From contig JACPPP010000110.1 of NCBI GenBank assembly GCA_016190935.1, positions 1 to 40,897 of the forward strand: a DNA stretch of 40,897 nucleotides, in the 5' to 3' direction. How positions within the stretch are numbered: the first letter of the stretch is position 1; every line of letters begins with the position of its first letter. This document shows, in pieces, positions 24,899 to 35,275 of this stretch. A program made the translations under genes and the position numbers. Source of the DNA: Armatimonadota bacterium. Lineage in GTDB: Bacteria > Armatimonadota > UBA5829 > DTLH01. Below the pieces are notes generated by a model. That model saw only the letters and a program-made list of their open reading frames with translations, was not told the origin of the DNA and made no database searches.

Positions 24899-26458
24899 TT
24901 GAATGTGCAGGGAAATGCTGAGGAGAAACGGTTGGGTCGGATAACGTCGGAAGAAGAGAGGCTTGGAATGTCGCTCAGGGACCCTGTCCTGTGGGGCCAG
25001 GGATACTTGTGTAACCGGGACGGCTCTGCTCGCACATACTGGTCGCACCAGGTGGAGGACCTGCAGTGCGAGGACCGGAACATCATCCACCTTGACGGCC
25101 GCGACTCCGGCAAGTCCATATCGCTCACTACTGACGCGCTGCACTTCGCCTTCACCACTCGCGGTGGCCAGGGACTCGTCGCTGCTCCGCACCAGGGACA
25201 CCTCGACACGCTCATTGAGGAGATAGAGTTCCAGATCGATTCCAATCCCGAGCTGACGAGAAGTATCGCCGTCACGAAGTACGGCAAGCCAAAGATATAT
25301 CGCAAGCCTTACTTCCGGCTGGAGTTCACGAATGGCGCGGTCCTCTATTTCCGGCCTGCCGGTGCCTACGGCGACGCGTTCCGGTCACTGCACGTCGAGC
25401 GGGTGTGGGTCGACGAGGGCGCGTGGCTCACCGAGAAGGCGTGGAGGGCGCTTCGGCAGTGCTTGAAAGCTGGAGGGACGCTGCGCATATACTCCACTCC
25501 TAATGGGCTCAGGGACACGACATACTACCGTCTCACCAGCTCGAACCAGTTCAGTGTGTTCCGCTGGCCGTCTTGGCTGAATCCGGACTGGAGCGATGAG
25601 CGCGAGCGGGAACTGCTGGAGTTCTACGGGGGCCGAGACACAGCCGGCTGGCAGCACGAGGTCGCAGGCGAACACGGCAAGCCCTCATACGGTGCGTTCA
25701 ACGTGGAGTACTTGAACCTCTGCAGGCAGGAGGTCCTGGAGTATCGCAGGATTGCGATCACTGGCGAGGACTTGAGTTCGTGCGATACAGAGGAGGAATC
25801 CTACGACCGGCTTGAGATGCTGCTCAACCTGATGCCGCAGACTGGTGTGTTCTGGATAGGCGGCGACCTGGGTTACACCAACGACCCGACTGAGATCGTC
25901 GTGTTCCGGGAGACCGATCTGGGCGAGCGGTCAGTGCTCACACTGGTTGTGCGCATTCACATGGAGCACGTATCTTATCCGCACATCGCTCAGGTCATAT
26001 CGCTCCTGGAGCGTTACTATGCGCCAGTCGGCGTAGGCATTGACAACGGGGGTAACGGTCTCGCGGTCGTCCAAGAGCTTCTAACGCTCGACAAGTATCG
26101 CCCCCTGCAGTTTGAGGCCAGGCTCCGTGGCTACGACTTCGGCGGGGTGACTACTCTGGCTGTCCGGGATGGTCGAGAGGTTCGTAAGCGCACCAAGGAA
26201 CTCATGACCACTCTCATCAACGGCGCGCTGCAGAGGCGTCAAATGATCCTGCCTGCGGACGACTCGGAAATCGAGGACCAGTTCACGACGCACACTTACA
26301 CGCTCTCAAACGGCAACATCATCTATTCCAAGGGCAACGACCACATCATCGACGCGGTCCGCTGTGCGATGCTGGCCCACGAGCAGGCGACCTTGGATAC
26401 GGTGAGCGAGGAGACGGTCTCGGTGATACCAGTGCTGACGAACCCGATTTTCATCTGA
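24899..26458 (+). CDS. Terminase large subunit
   Basis: 519 aa (start could be 24968); HLDGRDSGKSISL ATPase motif, RVWVDEGAW Walker B, nuclease-like IGGDLGYTNDPTEI and NDHIIDAVRCAML. Confidence 0.9.
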   Translation: MNVQGNAEEKRLGRITSEEERLGMSLRDPVLWGQGYLCNRDGSARTYWSHQVEDLQCEDRNIIHLDGRDSGKSISLTTDALHFAFTTRGGQGLVAAPHQGHLDTLIEEIEFQIDSNPELTRSIAVTKYGKPKIYRKPYFRLEFTNGAVLYFRPAGAYGDAFRSLHVERVWVDEGAWLTEKAWRALRQCLKAGGTLRIYSTPNGLRDTTYYRLTSSNQFSVFRWPSWLNPDWSDERERELLEFYGGRDTAGWQHEVAGEHGKPSYGAFNVEYLNLCRQEVLEYRRIAITGEDLSSCDTEEESYDRLEMLLNLMPQTGVFWIGGDLGYTNDPTEIVVFRETDLGERSVLTLVVRIHMEHVSYPHIAQVISLLERYYAPVGVGIDNGGNGLAVVQELLTLDKYRPLQFEARLRGYDFGGVTTLAVRDGREVRKRTKELMTTLINGALQRRQMILPADDSEIEDQFTTHTYTLSNGNIIYSKGNDHIIDAVRCAMLAHEQATLDTVSEETVSVIPVLTNPIFI

Positions 26459-26579
26459 CGCGCCAGGTCGCGATCCTCGCGGCAAACTCGACAGGCGGCT
26501 CATTAGTCGTGGCAGGAGACACTCGCGCTGTGCGCGCGAACGTGGCGCGAACAGTCGCTAACCCGACAGGAGGTCTTGA

Positions 26580-28100
26580 TTGAACAACACCAACTCGGAA
26601 GCTCAAGAGTCCATGGAACAGAACGCTGCATACGGAATTGTGATCCCCGCGCTGGCGGCCGCCGCCGCGCTTGACTCATCCACGTTCAGCAGCATCAATG
26701 CCAACGACGCGATCCCAGCGAATTGGGATGACCGGGCCAGGAAAGCCTGGGAGTATTACGTCGAGGAGCCGCTGGTGAAGAACTGCGTGAACTCCTGGCG
26801 CACATTCGCCGTGGGAGACGAGATCAAGATCACGAGCGACGATGACGCAGTCAAGAGCGAAGCCAATGAGCTTGCCGACCGCCTCGGTGTCTCCGAGTTC
26901 GTGAAAGACATGATCCTCCAGCTTCTGGTCAAGGGCGATGCTGTCGGGTTCAAACGCTACACCAAAAACGGCAAGGACATCGAGGAAGTCACCTGCGTCA
27001 ACCCGATCTCGGTCAAGGTGAAATACGCGCAGGGACAGCTCGTCGAAGTTCGGCAGTATCCTGAAGACAGTCCAACGGCCGGAGAGGGACTTGAGCTGCC
27101 GGTCGAACAGACGCTGCACCTGAAATGGGATGCTCCCGAGTTCTCGCCGCGCGGCAACTCGCTCGTGCTGCCTGCGTTTCAGTCCATCGAACTGCTCCGG
27201 GATTACCGGCGCGCCGAACAAGCCATAGCCAAACGCTGGGCTACGCCATTCCGGCTGCTCAAGGTCGGAGGCGCGTTCGGTCAGAAGATGGTGATGCCCG
27301 ACCAGAAGATGCTTGAGCAGGTCCGCGACATGATCAACAAGATGGACATGAAGAGCGGTCTGGTCGTGCCGTTCTACGTGACTGTCGAGACCCACGGCAC
27401 GGAAGGCCAGGTCCTCAACGTCGAGGACAAGGTCAAAGAGGTCAAGGAAGACATCGTCGTTGCGCTGGGGCTATCGCGTTCTCTTGTCACAGGCGACGGT
27501 CCCAACTTCGCAACAGCGTCGGTCAGCATGCAGAAGATGCTCATCATGATCCGGGAGATAAAGCACGCCGCGCGCACCATTCTCGAATGGATATACGACG
27601 ACTGGCGGGAGCTTGCCGGGCACGCGGGCAAGAGCATCCAGTTCCTCTTCAACGACCTCGACCCGACCGATGCGGTTGATTTCAAGAAGCTCCTCATAGA
27701 GCTATACGACCGCAAGCTGATAAGCCGCTCGTCCCTCCAGCTCAAGATGGACCTCGACCCGGATATCGAGGAGGCCAACCGGCAGAACGAATGCAAGTCC
27801 GTCGATCTGCTCGATGAGAAACAGGTCAAGCCCATCGTCGATATGGTCGTGGCCGGAATCATGAGTGTCGAGACCGCTCAAGAAATGCTTGGTCTTGACC
27901 CGGCGAAGAACCCGGCAGGTTCCAGGTCGGAGGCGGCGTGGGCAGGATTATTCAGTCACGGCGGTCATAGCGGAGAGGTCTGTGACTCCTGCGCATACTT
28001 CGGTGAAGATGACAATCGCTGCAGAGTTACTCAGGCTGAGGTGGCCTTCGATTCCCCGGCGTGCCGGTTCCTCCAGCTCAGGAAGGTCGAGAGCAAGTGA
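26580..28100 (+). CDS. Portal protein
   Basis: 506 aa; location after terminase and portal-like pattern (VPFYVTVETHGTEGQVLNVEDKVKEVKEDIVVALGLSRSLVTGDGPNFATASVSMQ). Confidence 0.82.
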   Translation: MNNTNSEAQESMEQNAAYGIVIPALAAAAALDSSTFSSINANDAIPANWDDRARKAWEYYVEEPLVKNCVNSWRTFAVGDEIKITSDDDAVKSEANELADRLGVSEFVKDMILQLLVKGDAVGFKRYTKNGKDIEEVTCVNPISVKVKYAQGQLVEVRQYPEDSPTAGEGLELPVEQTLHLKWDAPEFSPRGNSLVLPAFQSIELLRDYRRAEQAIAKRWATPFRLLKVGGAFGQKMVMPDQKMLEQVRDMINKMDMKSGLVVPFYVTVETHGTEGQVLNVEDKVKEVKEDIVVALGLSRSLVTGDGPNFATASVSMQKMLIMIREIKHAARTILEWIYDDWRELAGHAGKSIQFLFNDLDPTDAVDFKKLLIELYDRKLISRSSLQLKMDLDPDIEEANRQNECKSVDLLDEKQVKPIVDMVVAGIMSVETAQEMLGLDPAKNPAGSRSEAAWAGLFSHGGHSGEVCDSCAYFGEDDNRCRVTQAEVAFDSPACRFLQLRKVESK

Positions 28101-31100
28101 ATCTGTCTTCCCCGATGATGTGCGCTGTCGCGGACCTCGACTGGCAGGCCAGGGCGATACGCGAGGCGACTGACAAGAGCCTCATGGCGCGCGACATGTA
28201 TGCCGAACAGGTGGCGTTCCAGCTTACGCAGTCGCTCAAGACCGCGCAGGAGCACGTCCACAAAGCGCTTCTGGGCTACAAGGATGTCGGCTCGCTGCCT
28301 GAGAACAAGCTCGCGGCGGTCAATGGTCTTGAGAAGCTGGACGCGCAAATCCAAGAAGCGATGCGCGCCCTTCGCAAGGGCCAGTCCCTGATGTTCCGCA
28401 AGGCAAGCCGCGCGTCCTTCCGCTCCGGCGTCTATCGCGGGATAGAAGAGTTCGCGACTGCACAAATGCCATTCTACAAAGACCTTACACCAGACGAGAT
28501 CGACAAGGTCACGACGTCGGTGTTCACGCTCATCGACACTGACGCCCTGGACTTCATGGCCAACTACAACCTGGTCCTGGTGGGCGATGTGCACCAGGAG
28601 CTTGCGAGCGGCATCAAACGCACCATCCTTTCCGGGATCACCACAGGCAAGAACGCCCGCGACATCGTTCGAGACATGGGCAGCGTCATCGAGGACAAGG
28701 AGTCCTTCCGGCACGCCGGTACAAAGGTGTTCTCCAAAGCTCAGTACCGGATCGAGATGATAGCGCGCACAGAGGTGCTGCGCGCGCACAACCAGGGGCG
28801 AATCAAGTTCCACCAGCAGGTGGGGGTCACGAAGCTCGAATGGATGACCATGGAGGACGAGCGTGTGTGCCCGGTCTGCGGTGGGCTTGATGGCAAGGTG
28901 TTCGACACCGACCATTTCCCCAGTCAGCCCGCGCATCCAAACTGCCGATGCACGAGTGTTGTCGCGTGGCCGTTAGTCATCTGCGGCGGGGAACTCGGGG
29001 CGACGGCCGCTGTGGGGCAGAGCGCATGCATACTGCCCCCGCAGGCAATACACGACCAGGCAAAGCAGCAGGCCGAGGAAGAGAAGAAACTCAAGGGCGC
29101 ATTTGGGTCCGGTCAGATGGCGGATCTGTCGGGGCTTACGGTGAAGCAGCTCCAGACTCTCGCCAAGGGCAACGGCATTGGGGTTGCCCGCACCAAGACC
29201 GACTTCATCAAGCTCCTCGACGCGGCAGAGCCGGGGATCGGACATGCCGACCTCTCCGGCGCGGCGCTGCAGGCAAAGATCAAGCAATTCAATATCGCGG
29301 CGCTGCGTAGCAAAGACGACCTCACGAAACTGCTCGCCGAGAAGCAGGCCGTCATCAAGCAGGCAAAGGCCCTGGAGGAAGCCGCGAAGAGCGCAGCGCC
29401 TCAGACCGATCTCTCCAGTCTTACCGTGACTCAGCTCAAGGACATGGCCAAGCAGCACGGCGTGTCTCTGAACCTCACGAAGTCCGATGTCATCGAGATG
29501 CTGGACGCGCTTGAGCCGCACATAGACCATTACAACTACTCCGGCAAGACCCTGATCGCCGCCAAGCAGAAGTACGGGATCCCGCCACTCAAGAACAAGC
29601 AGCAGCTCGTGAAAGCCCTGGAAAAAGCGGCGGGCAAGCAGATGGCTGATCAGGTCAAGCAGCAGGCTCTGGACGTGGCGAAGACCGAGGCTCTGAAGAA
29701 AGCCGAGCTTGCCATAAAGGATGCCACAGCGCAGGTGGTGATGCCGTCGTCTCCCGCGCAGTATTCATCGTTCCTCGATTCGGTGAAAGCCGTCGAAGGT
29801 GAACTTGCTAAGGACTCAGGGCTGCCCGCATCGGTTCTTCAAGAGCACGCAAAGGAAGTCGCCGTGAAGAAGCTGGCGTTCCAGCAACAGGTTGCGGCGA
29901 TGAAGTCCGGAGAACTCAAAGACCTAGCGAAGCAGACCAAGGTCACGCACTGGCAGTGGGCCACGAAAGATGAACTGACAACTCTGTTCAGCGAAACCGA
30001 TCCGGGCAAGATTGCGGCGGCCAAAGCAGGCATCGAAGCAAAGCACGCGAAGTGGGCCGAAAAGCACTTGGGGAAGTCCGGCAAGCCCGTGGCGAAGCTG
30101 CCGAGCCCGCCGCCGACTCATCACGCCGTTGAGCACATAACACCGGCGGCCCCCGCATTCACCAAGAAAGGCTCGGAGTTTGACGCTGCCGATGATGCAT
30201 GGAAGTCTGAGGGCAAGCCCGAGAAGTTCAAGTATGAAGGCAAGGCCAAAGTCGGCGGGGCTCATGAGAAGGAGTTCTGGATCGACGAGAACGGCGACAA
30301 GTGGCTATTCAAGCCGGTCGGTAAAGGTAGTGACGACTTCATAGCCCACGGCGAGGAGGCCGCTTACAGGTTGGGCAGGCTCATCGACCCTGACGCCGTG
30401 GAAGTCAGGACAATCCGTATGAACGGTCGCACCGGCTCGATCCAGAAATGGCGCAATGATCTGGCAGCGAAATATGACTTCTCCAGTTTTGATGTAGCCG
30501 ATCTCTCTGCAGATGAGATAGCGCAGGTCCAGCGCGAGCACGTCCTTGACTGGCTTATCTCAAACCATGACGGCCACGCCAAGCAGTTCCTCCGGGCGAA
30601 GAACGGCAAGGTCTACGGCATCGACAAGGGCCAGCTATTCAAGTTCCTGGGTTCGGACAAGCTCTCCGTAGACTATCACCCCAATGGGGTCTGCGGAGAA
30701 AGTGAACCTTTCTACAACACTCTCTTCCGCGCGGCAAAGCAGGGTAAGGTGACGGTCGATCCGTCGACCACTCTGCGCTACATTCGCGAAGTGGAGCGCA
30801 TATCGGACGACGACTACCTCGGACTGCTGCGGCCTTACGTCGAAGGCAAGTTCGGAAGCGACGAGGCCGGTAAGCGGGCGTTCTACGAACTGGCTCTGGC
30901 GCGGAAGCACAACCTGCGCCGGGACTTCGAAGAGTTCTATTCGGATGTCCTCGGAAAGAAGAGGTTCGCATTCGACGACGCGGCAGATATCCCGGCCAAA
31001 GGTCGGATCGGGAAGGCAGAAGAGAAGATCATTGAAGATGCCCGCGTTCTCGGCTGGCAGGGCAAGGCGCTTCCGATAGACGAGGATGACATAGAGGACC

Positions 31101-32674
31101 AGAACGCGCTCATCTTCACCGAGACGGCGAAAGGCCAGCAGCGCACGGTCATCAAGCTCAAGGTCAGGCCGGAGGCAGAGGCAAAGATACTGGCCAAGCT
31201 CCGCAAGGCCACAAAGCAGGTCAGCAAGGTCGGGGAGCGCCTGCCGGAAGACGACTTCGCCGCTGATATCCTCGATGCCGCGAAGAGCGTGAATCACCAC
31301 GCGGGTGATGGCAAGTACAACCAGGCCAAGATTGATAAGGCCGCCGGACACATCAAGGCTCTGAGGCAGCTTGCGAAATCCGATGACCCCGACATCCGTG
31401 AGATGGCCGAGACCTACATCGACTGGGTGGACAGAGTCCAGCAGGCCGCGATTCAAGGCAAGTCTATACCTGAGCGCTTCGAGGGTTATCTGAAGAAGGT
31501 CGTCACCAAGGCCAAGAAGACCGATTCGGACTTCACGGTTCGTAAGACAAAGGTGCTGCTCGAAAAGCGTAGCGTCAGCAAGGGTGACTTATCTGTCGAA
31601 AGCGATGCCGCCGATCTGGACTCCATGTTCGGCGGACGCCACCTATCCGATGGCGAGCAGTATGAGATAGACTTCGGTGACGGCGTCCGCGCGGTCTACC
31701 GCCCGTGGTCATCGAAGAACCTGTATGCGCATTCCGGGGAGTTCGAGATGGTTGTTCCCGACCGGCCCGATGCAAAGAGCCTGGACAGGGCGCTGGAGCG
31801 CATGGAGAAGATAGGGCTGAAGGCTAACGTTGCCACCCCCGAGGATGCGGAGATCCTCTATCTCCACAAGCAGGCATATCTGACAAAGGCCGACAAGTCC
31901 CCGGAATACACGCAGATGGTCTCGTCCCTTGACCAGCGCAACGCGTCCAAGACCGAGCGTGTGCAAAGCATGCGCGCGTTCTGGGAGAAGCGGCTCGGGG
32001 TTTCGGATATCACGAAGACGCCCGGTTATGACCCGGTCGGTGAGTATCAGCTCGGGTTCAAGGACCAGAAGATCACGGGCGGCTACCGCCACCAGTATCG
32101 GTTCGATATCTCTGATGCGGATATGGAGCGCGATATGGCAGGCTACAGCCTACACCACAGCCTGACGAACAGCTCCAGCATGAGCGGGTTCCTCGATGCG
32201 GCTCTGGAGAACAACGGCACCATGATAAGCACGGTCGAGAAGCTCAGGGTCGGGGTGCAGCCGCGCGGCATGTCGCCGGAATCGGACATGAGAAGCGGCG
32301 GCGCGTCTTATGTGTTTACACGAATCAAGAAGTCCCCACTCTCCGGCGCTTCCGGTGAGAACGGGCTCTACTTCAAGAAGCGACTTCTGCGGCGCATGGA
32401 TGCTATTAGCTACAGTCACGACGCCTTTGGCAAGGTTACCGAAGACTATGTGCCCACGCACCGGGGCAGCGATCCCAAGACCTGGAAGACCTATGCGCGC
32501 AACTCAAGCAACGAGACTATCCTCAAACACTCCGTGACGCTGCTTGATAACCTGGAAGCGATAGTGGTGGGAAGCGAGTCCGAGCGGACCAAGGTGCTCG
32601 CGATATTCAAGAAGCACGGCATATCCAAGCTGACCGACGGCCGCAAGGTCGAGGAAATCGTTCTGGTGAGGTGA
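28097..32674 (+). CDS. Giant head-morphogenesis fusion protein (Mu gpF-like + SAP/HeH-like repeats + HipA/PI-kinase-like + unknown C-terminal domain)
   Basis: About 1525 aa from GTG overlapping the portal stop; gpF-like ARTEVLRAHNQGRIKF...ERVCPVCGGLDGKVF...PAHPNCRC; SAP-like LTVKQLQTLAKGNGI; kinase-like KWLFKP...SNHDGHAKQFL...GIDKGQLFKF. Confidence 0.75.
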   Translation: MNLSSPMMCAVADLDWQARAIREATDKSLMARDMYAEQVAFQLTQSLKTAQEHVHKALLGYKDVGSLPENKLAAVNGLEKLDAQIQEAMRALRKGQSLMFRKASRASFRSGVYRGIEEFATAQMPFYKDLTPDEIDKVTTSVFTLIDTDALDFMANYNLVLVGDVHQELASGIKRTILSGITTGKNARDIVRDMGSVIEDKESFRHAGTKVFSKAQYRIEMIARTEVLRAHNQGRIKFHQQVGVTKLEWMTMEDERVCPVCGGLDGKVFDTDHFPSQPAHPNCRCTSVVAWPLVICGGELGATAAVGQSACILPPQAIHDQAKQQAEEEKKLKGAFGSGQMADLSGLTVKQLQTLAKGNGIGVARTKTDFIKLLDAAEPGIGHADLSGAALQAKIKQFNIAALRSKDDLTKLLAEKQAVIKQAKALEEAAKSAAPQTDLSSLTVTQLKDMAKQHGVSLNLTKSDVIEMLDALEPHIDHYNYSGKTLIAAKQKYGIPPLKNKQQLVKALEKAAGKQMADQVKQQALDVAKTEALKKAELAIKDATAQVVMPSSPAQYSSFLDSVKAVEGELAKDSGLPASVLQEHAKEVAVKKLAFQQQVAAMKSGELKDLAKQTKVTHWQWATKDELTTLFSETDPGKIAAAKAGIEAKHAKWAEKHLGKSGKPVAKLPSPPPTHHAVEHITPAAPAFTKKGSEFDAADDAWKSEGKPEKFKYEGKAKVGGAHEKEFWIDENGDKWLFKPVGKGSDDFIAHGEEAAYRLGRLIDPDAVEVRTIRMNGRTGSIQKWRNDLAAKYDFSSFDVADLSADEIAQVQREHVLDWLISNHDGHAKQFLRAKNGKVYGIDKGQLFKFLGSDKLSVDYHPNGVCGESEPFYNTLFRAAKQGKVTVDPSTTLRYIREVERISDDDYLGLLRPYVEGKFGSDEAGKRAFYELALARKHNLRRDFEEFYSDVLGKKRFAFDDAADIPAKGRIGKAEEKIIEDARVLGWQGKALPIDEDDIEDQNALIFTETAKGQQRTVIKLKVRPEAEAKILAKLRKATKQVSKVGERLPEDDFAADILDAAKSVNHHAGDGKYNQAKIDKAAGHIKALRQLAKSDDPDIREMAETYIDWVDRVQQAAIQGKSIPERFEGYLKKVVTKAKKTDSDFTVRKTKVLLEKRSVSKGDLSVESDAADLDSMFGGRHLSDGEQYEIDFGDGVRAVYRPWSSKNLYAHSGEFEMVVPDRPDAKSLDRALERMEKIGLKANVATPEDAEILYLHKQAYLTKADKSPEYTQMVSSLDQRNASKTERVQSMRAFWEKRLGVSDITKTPGYDPVGEYQLGFKDQKITGGYRHQYRFDISDADMERDMAGYSLHHSLTNSSSMSGFLDAALENNGTMISTVEKLRVGVQPRGMSPESDMRSGGASYVFTRIKKSPLSGASGENGLYFKKRLLRRMDAISYSHDAFGKVTEDYVPTHRGSDPKTWKTYARNSSNETILKHSVTLLDNLEAIVVGSESERTKVLAIFKKHGISKLTDGRKVEEIVLVR

Positions 32675-33147
32675 GTATGAAAGAGTTCATAGCAAGCGAA
32701 AAGGCGAGACTGCAAGCCCTGTTTGACGAGTTCAACCGCGACGGGTCGATCATGGTAATGCGCGAGGGGCGGGATACGCCGCTGTCGTTGGGGCTTGTCG
32801 ACAGCTACACGGTGACCCGGTTAGCGCCGATATTCGATGCCGCGGGCAATGTTACGAAGACAGACTTCTGGGTCATGTTCAAGTCGGTTGGCTATGACAA
32901 CGGCTACCAGTATGCGCACACCATCAAGGTCGTTGGATGGGGCAGCGAAGACAGTTACGAGCTTGACCTCACCGATGATCGTGGCCGCCGCTACCACATC
33001 GAACTGATCATGGACATAACGGAACACGACTATGTTGTCGACTGGCGCGCGTGGCAGAGCTACAAAACCGCAAATGCCGCCGAGTTCGAGATCATCGACG
33101 CCCAGCTTCTCGACGAGCATACGGCGATTGCGGAGGAGTGGCAATGA
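32671..33147 (+). CDS. Protein of unknown function
   Basis: About 158 aa, overlaps the stop of the giant gene. Confidence 0.6.
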   Translation: MSMKEFIASEKARLQALFDEFNRDGSIMVMREGRDTPLSLGLVDSYTVTRLAPIFDAAGNVTKTDFWVMFKSVGYDNGYQYAHTIKVVGWGSEDSYELDLTDDRGRRYHIELIMDITEHDYVVDWRAWQSYKTANAAEFEIIDAQLLDEHTAIAEEWQ

Positions 33148-33485
33148 GGCTTCGATACATGATTGAACACGCGCTTCGGGATCGGGACATGAACCCGCGC
33201 TATGAACCCATCGGCGTTTGGGTTCAGGGTTCCGGCCCAGGGCTGGATATCGTGATGGAATACCTGCCGGGCAATGAGGACGCCCAAGAGGAAGCGGACT
33301 GGGTCATCAACCGCTTGGTGGAGAACGATATCAGGTCCCTGCCGGGTGACTTCCTGGAGTATCACCGGTCCACGATGTCCCCGTATCGCGGCATGCGCGG
33401 AGAGATAGTGGAGACCGAGGAGTATGCGACGGCGGAGGAGTGCGCCGCACGTGTGCTTTCGGGTCTACCAAGACCTCCTACTTAG
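33144..33485 (+). CDS. Protein of unknown function
   Basis: 113 aa from ATG at 33144 overlapping the previous stop; MRLRYMIEHALRDRDMNPRYEPIGV. Confidence 0.55.
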   Translation: MRLRYMIEHALRDRDMNPRYEPIGVWVQGSGPGLDIVMEYLPGNEDAQEEADWVINRLVENDIRSLPGDFLEYHRSTMSPYRGMRGEIVETEEYATAEECAARVLSGLPRPPT

Positions 33486-34446
33486 TTTTGTGCTGCCTGA
33501 CATTCAGCGCCTTCCACAATATCCCAGGGTGGATGCTTATCCGTTCCTGCATCTCATGGTCGGCGGTAAGCAGGTCCGGTCGCACATCGCCGTGATCCAG
33601 AATGAGGTCGAGGAATTCTGTCTCGTTGCTCTGAAAGGGAAGGACAGCGCTCAAACCCGCGCGGCACTCGTCGACGAGGCTTTGTGCCCACGTTCTTCGA
33701 TCCGCCACATGCGATAGGGCATCGCTGCGAAGCACCGGTACTAACTGGTTCTCCAAGTCGCCCAGATCGAAACCGACATCATCACTCTTCACAGTGCGCC
33801 AATCCTTCCGGTTGATTGCGCCGTAGACGACGAAGGCCAGTCGCAGCTTGTTGGCATCCAACAAGCCGCATTGAAGAAGGCGGTGTGAGTCGTAAAGGTC
33901 TCTCGCCGCTCGTCGAGACAACAGCGCCGCGAACTTGCCTGCCGTGATCTCATGCACGTCCAGCATGGGTATGCCCGAAGCGGAGTAACTGCCTATTGGA
34001 AACGAGTCCCGGAGCGTTACAGGCCACAAGGGAACGCGGAGCATGAAGTTCAGGTCAAGCTGCAGGATCCCAGTCGGCGTCACCGCGCTCTCATACTGCA
34101 GCCGGAACTTCCCACCAGCATGTTCCGAAGGACTCCTGGTGATGACATAACCTTCGCGTCCGCATATCGCGGCAATAGCTCGTTCAAGTAAAGGTCTATC
34201 CTCTTCCATCGACGCACGGTCTTGGGAACCAACATAGTTCAGGTCGATATCGACTGAGAGGCGAGGAACCTGCAGCAGGAAGAGATTGAGCGCAGTTCCG
34301 CCTTTCAATGCCAGCTTCCCCTTGAGTTGGGGATGTGAGTTCAGCATCTCCAGCAAGGAAAGCAGATGGATAGCTTTCTCTAGTATCTCCGGCCTGAACC
34401 CCGTGGACTCGGACTCAGCAATCAAGCGATCTCTCGAAATCCTCAT
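33478..34446 (-). CDS. abiEii: AbiEii-family nucleotidyltransferase toxin
   Basis: 322 aa; LKGGTALNLFLLQVPRLSVDIDLNYVG is the AbiEii NTase signature. Confidence 0.88.
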   Translation of the reverse strand: MRISRDRLIAESESTGFRPEILEKAIHLLSLLEMLNSHPQLKGKLALKGGTALNLFLLQVPRLSVDIDLNYVGSQDRASMEEDRPLLERAIAAICGREGYVITRSPSEHAGGKFRLQYESAVTPTGILQLDLNFMLRVPLWPVTLRDSFPIGSYSASGIPMLDVHEITAGKFAALLSRRAARDLYDSHRLLQCGLLDANKLRLAFVVYGAINRKDWRTVKSDDVGFDLGDLENQLVPVLRSDALSHVADRRTWAQSLVDECRAGLSAVLPFQSNETEFLDLILDHGDVRPDLLTADHEMQERISIHPGILWKALNVRQHKTK

Positions 34447-35237
34447 TGCTCGTCCCAGTGCCTTTCGACTATGAAGTCCGGCACAACCAGGTTCCAGTCC
34501 TGGAATAACTTACTGTTGCCCTTGTGTGACCGCTCAAGGTAATGAGGTGACTTCGGACACCGGGCCTTGAGGCGTTCCAGGTGAGAAGGATCGACCATCA
34601 ACTGCTCGCGATGCTGATCCAGGAAGAATCCAACCTTGGCAGCGGTAGTGGCATTGTCCAATAGCTCGACGTATTCAACTATCTTGTCCAGATGGTAATA
34701 CTCTACCATCTCCAGTGATCGCCAGACTTCCTCCCAGCCGCCGGAGAGTTCCGGTCTCTGCAACATGTCTACCATGGTCCGCTCCAGGCTTGTCACGCGC
34801 AAGGTTTCACCATGAGATTCGGCATTGTCCACGGCAAATGCCTCCTGGCCTGTGGTAAGCAGAGAGCGAGGAAACAACACTGCCTTGAACGTTTGTCCCT
34901 CGAAGCCGAAGGAATGAACGCGTGAACGAGAGCAGCAGACGTAGTCGTTGCGCAGTGTGTAACCCTTGCCGTGGAATTGAAGCGCTGTGTGATATGCGAG
35001 AACTGCGTCAGGAGCCATTTTCGTGCATATCAGATAAGGGTCGGCGACTACAGGTATACCGGGAGGCGCGCTGAGGTAAAGCCCTTTTCGCACTTGCTTG
35101 ACCCGGCCGGTGTGAAGATAGTACTTGAGCAAGGCTCTCCGTCCGGTCGTCTTGCCTGGACGTTCGCGTGAGTAGAATTCCTCGAAGTCCCGCGAATCGA
35201 ATACCGTCTTTCTGTTCAGAAACATCTGAGCCTTCAT
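34443..35237 (-). CDS. abiEi: AbiEi-family antitoxin
   Basis: 264 aa; N-terminal wHTH-like RRALLKYYLHTGRVKQVRKGLYLSAPPG; ATGA overlap with the toxin gene. Confidence 0.82.
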   Translation of the reverse strand: MKAQMFLNRKTVFDSRDFEEFYSRERPGKTTGRRALLKYYLHTGRVKQVRKGLYLSAPPGIPVVADPYLICTKMAPDAVLAYHTALQFHGKGYTLRNDYVCCSRSRVHSFGFEGQTFKAVLFPRSLLTTGQEAFAVDNAESHGETLRVTSLERTMVDMLQRPELSGGWEEVWRSLEMVEYYHLDKIVEYVELLDNATTAAKVGFFLDQHREQLMVDPSHLERLKARCPKSPHYLERSHKGNSKLFQDWNLVVPDFIVERHWDEQ

Positions 35238-35275
35238 GTCGCAACCTCCTCGTACTTGATAATGTGTAGCGCAAG

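Noticed and set aside
28031-28936. 301-aa minus-strand ORF opposite the head morphogenesis gene
   Set aside because: Antisense of a coherent gpF-like domain with no independent evidence.
29119-30010. Possible CRISPR or tandem DNA repeat
   Set aside because: Similarity is at protein level (SAP/HeH-like repeats); the DNA is not a regular array, and no CRISPR-like direct repeats were seen in the window.
30635-31456. 273-aa minus-strand ORF opposite the kinase-like region
   Set aside because: Antisense shadow ORF; the forward frame carries conserved-looking motifs.
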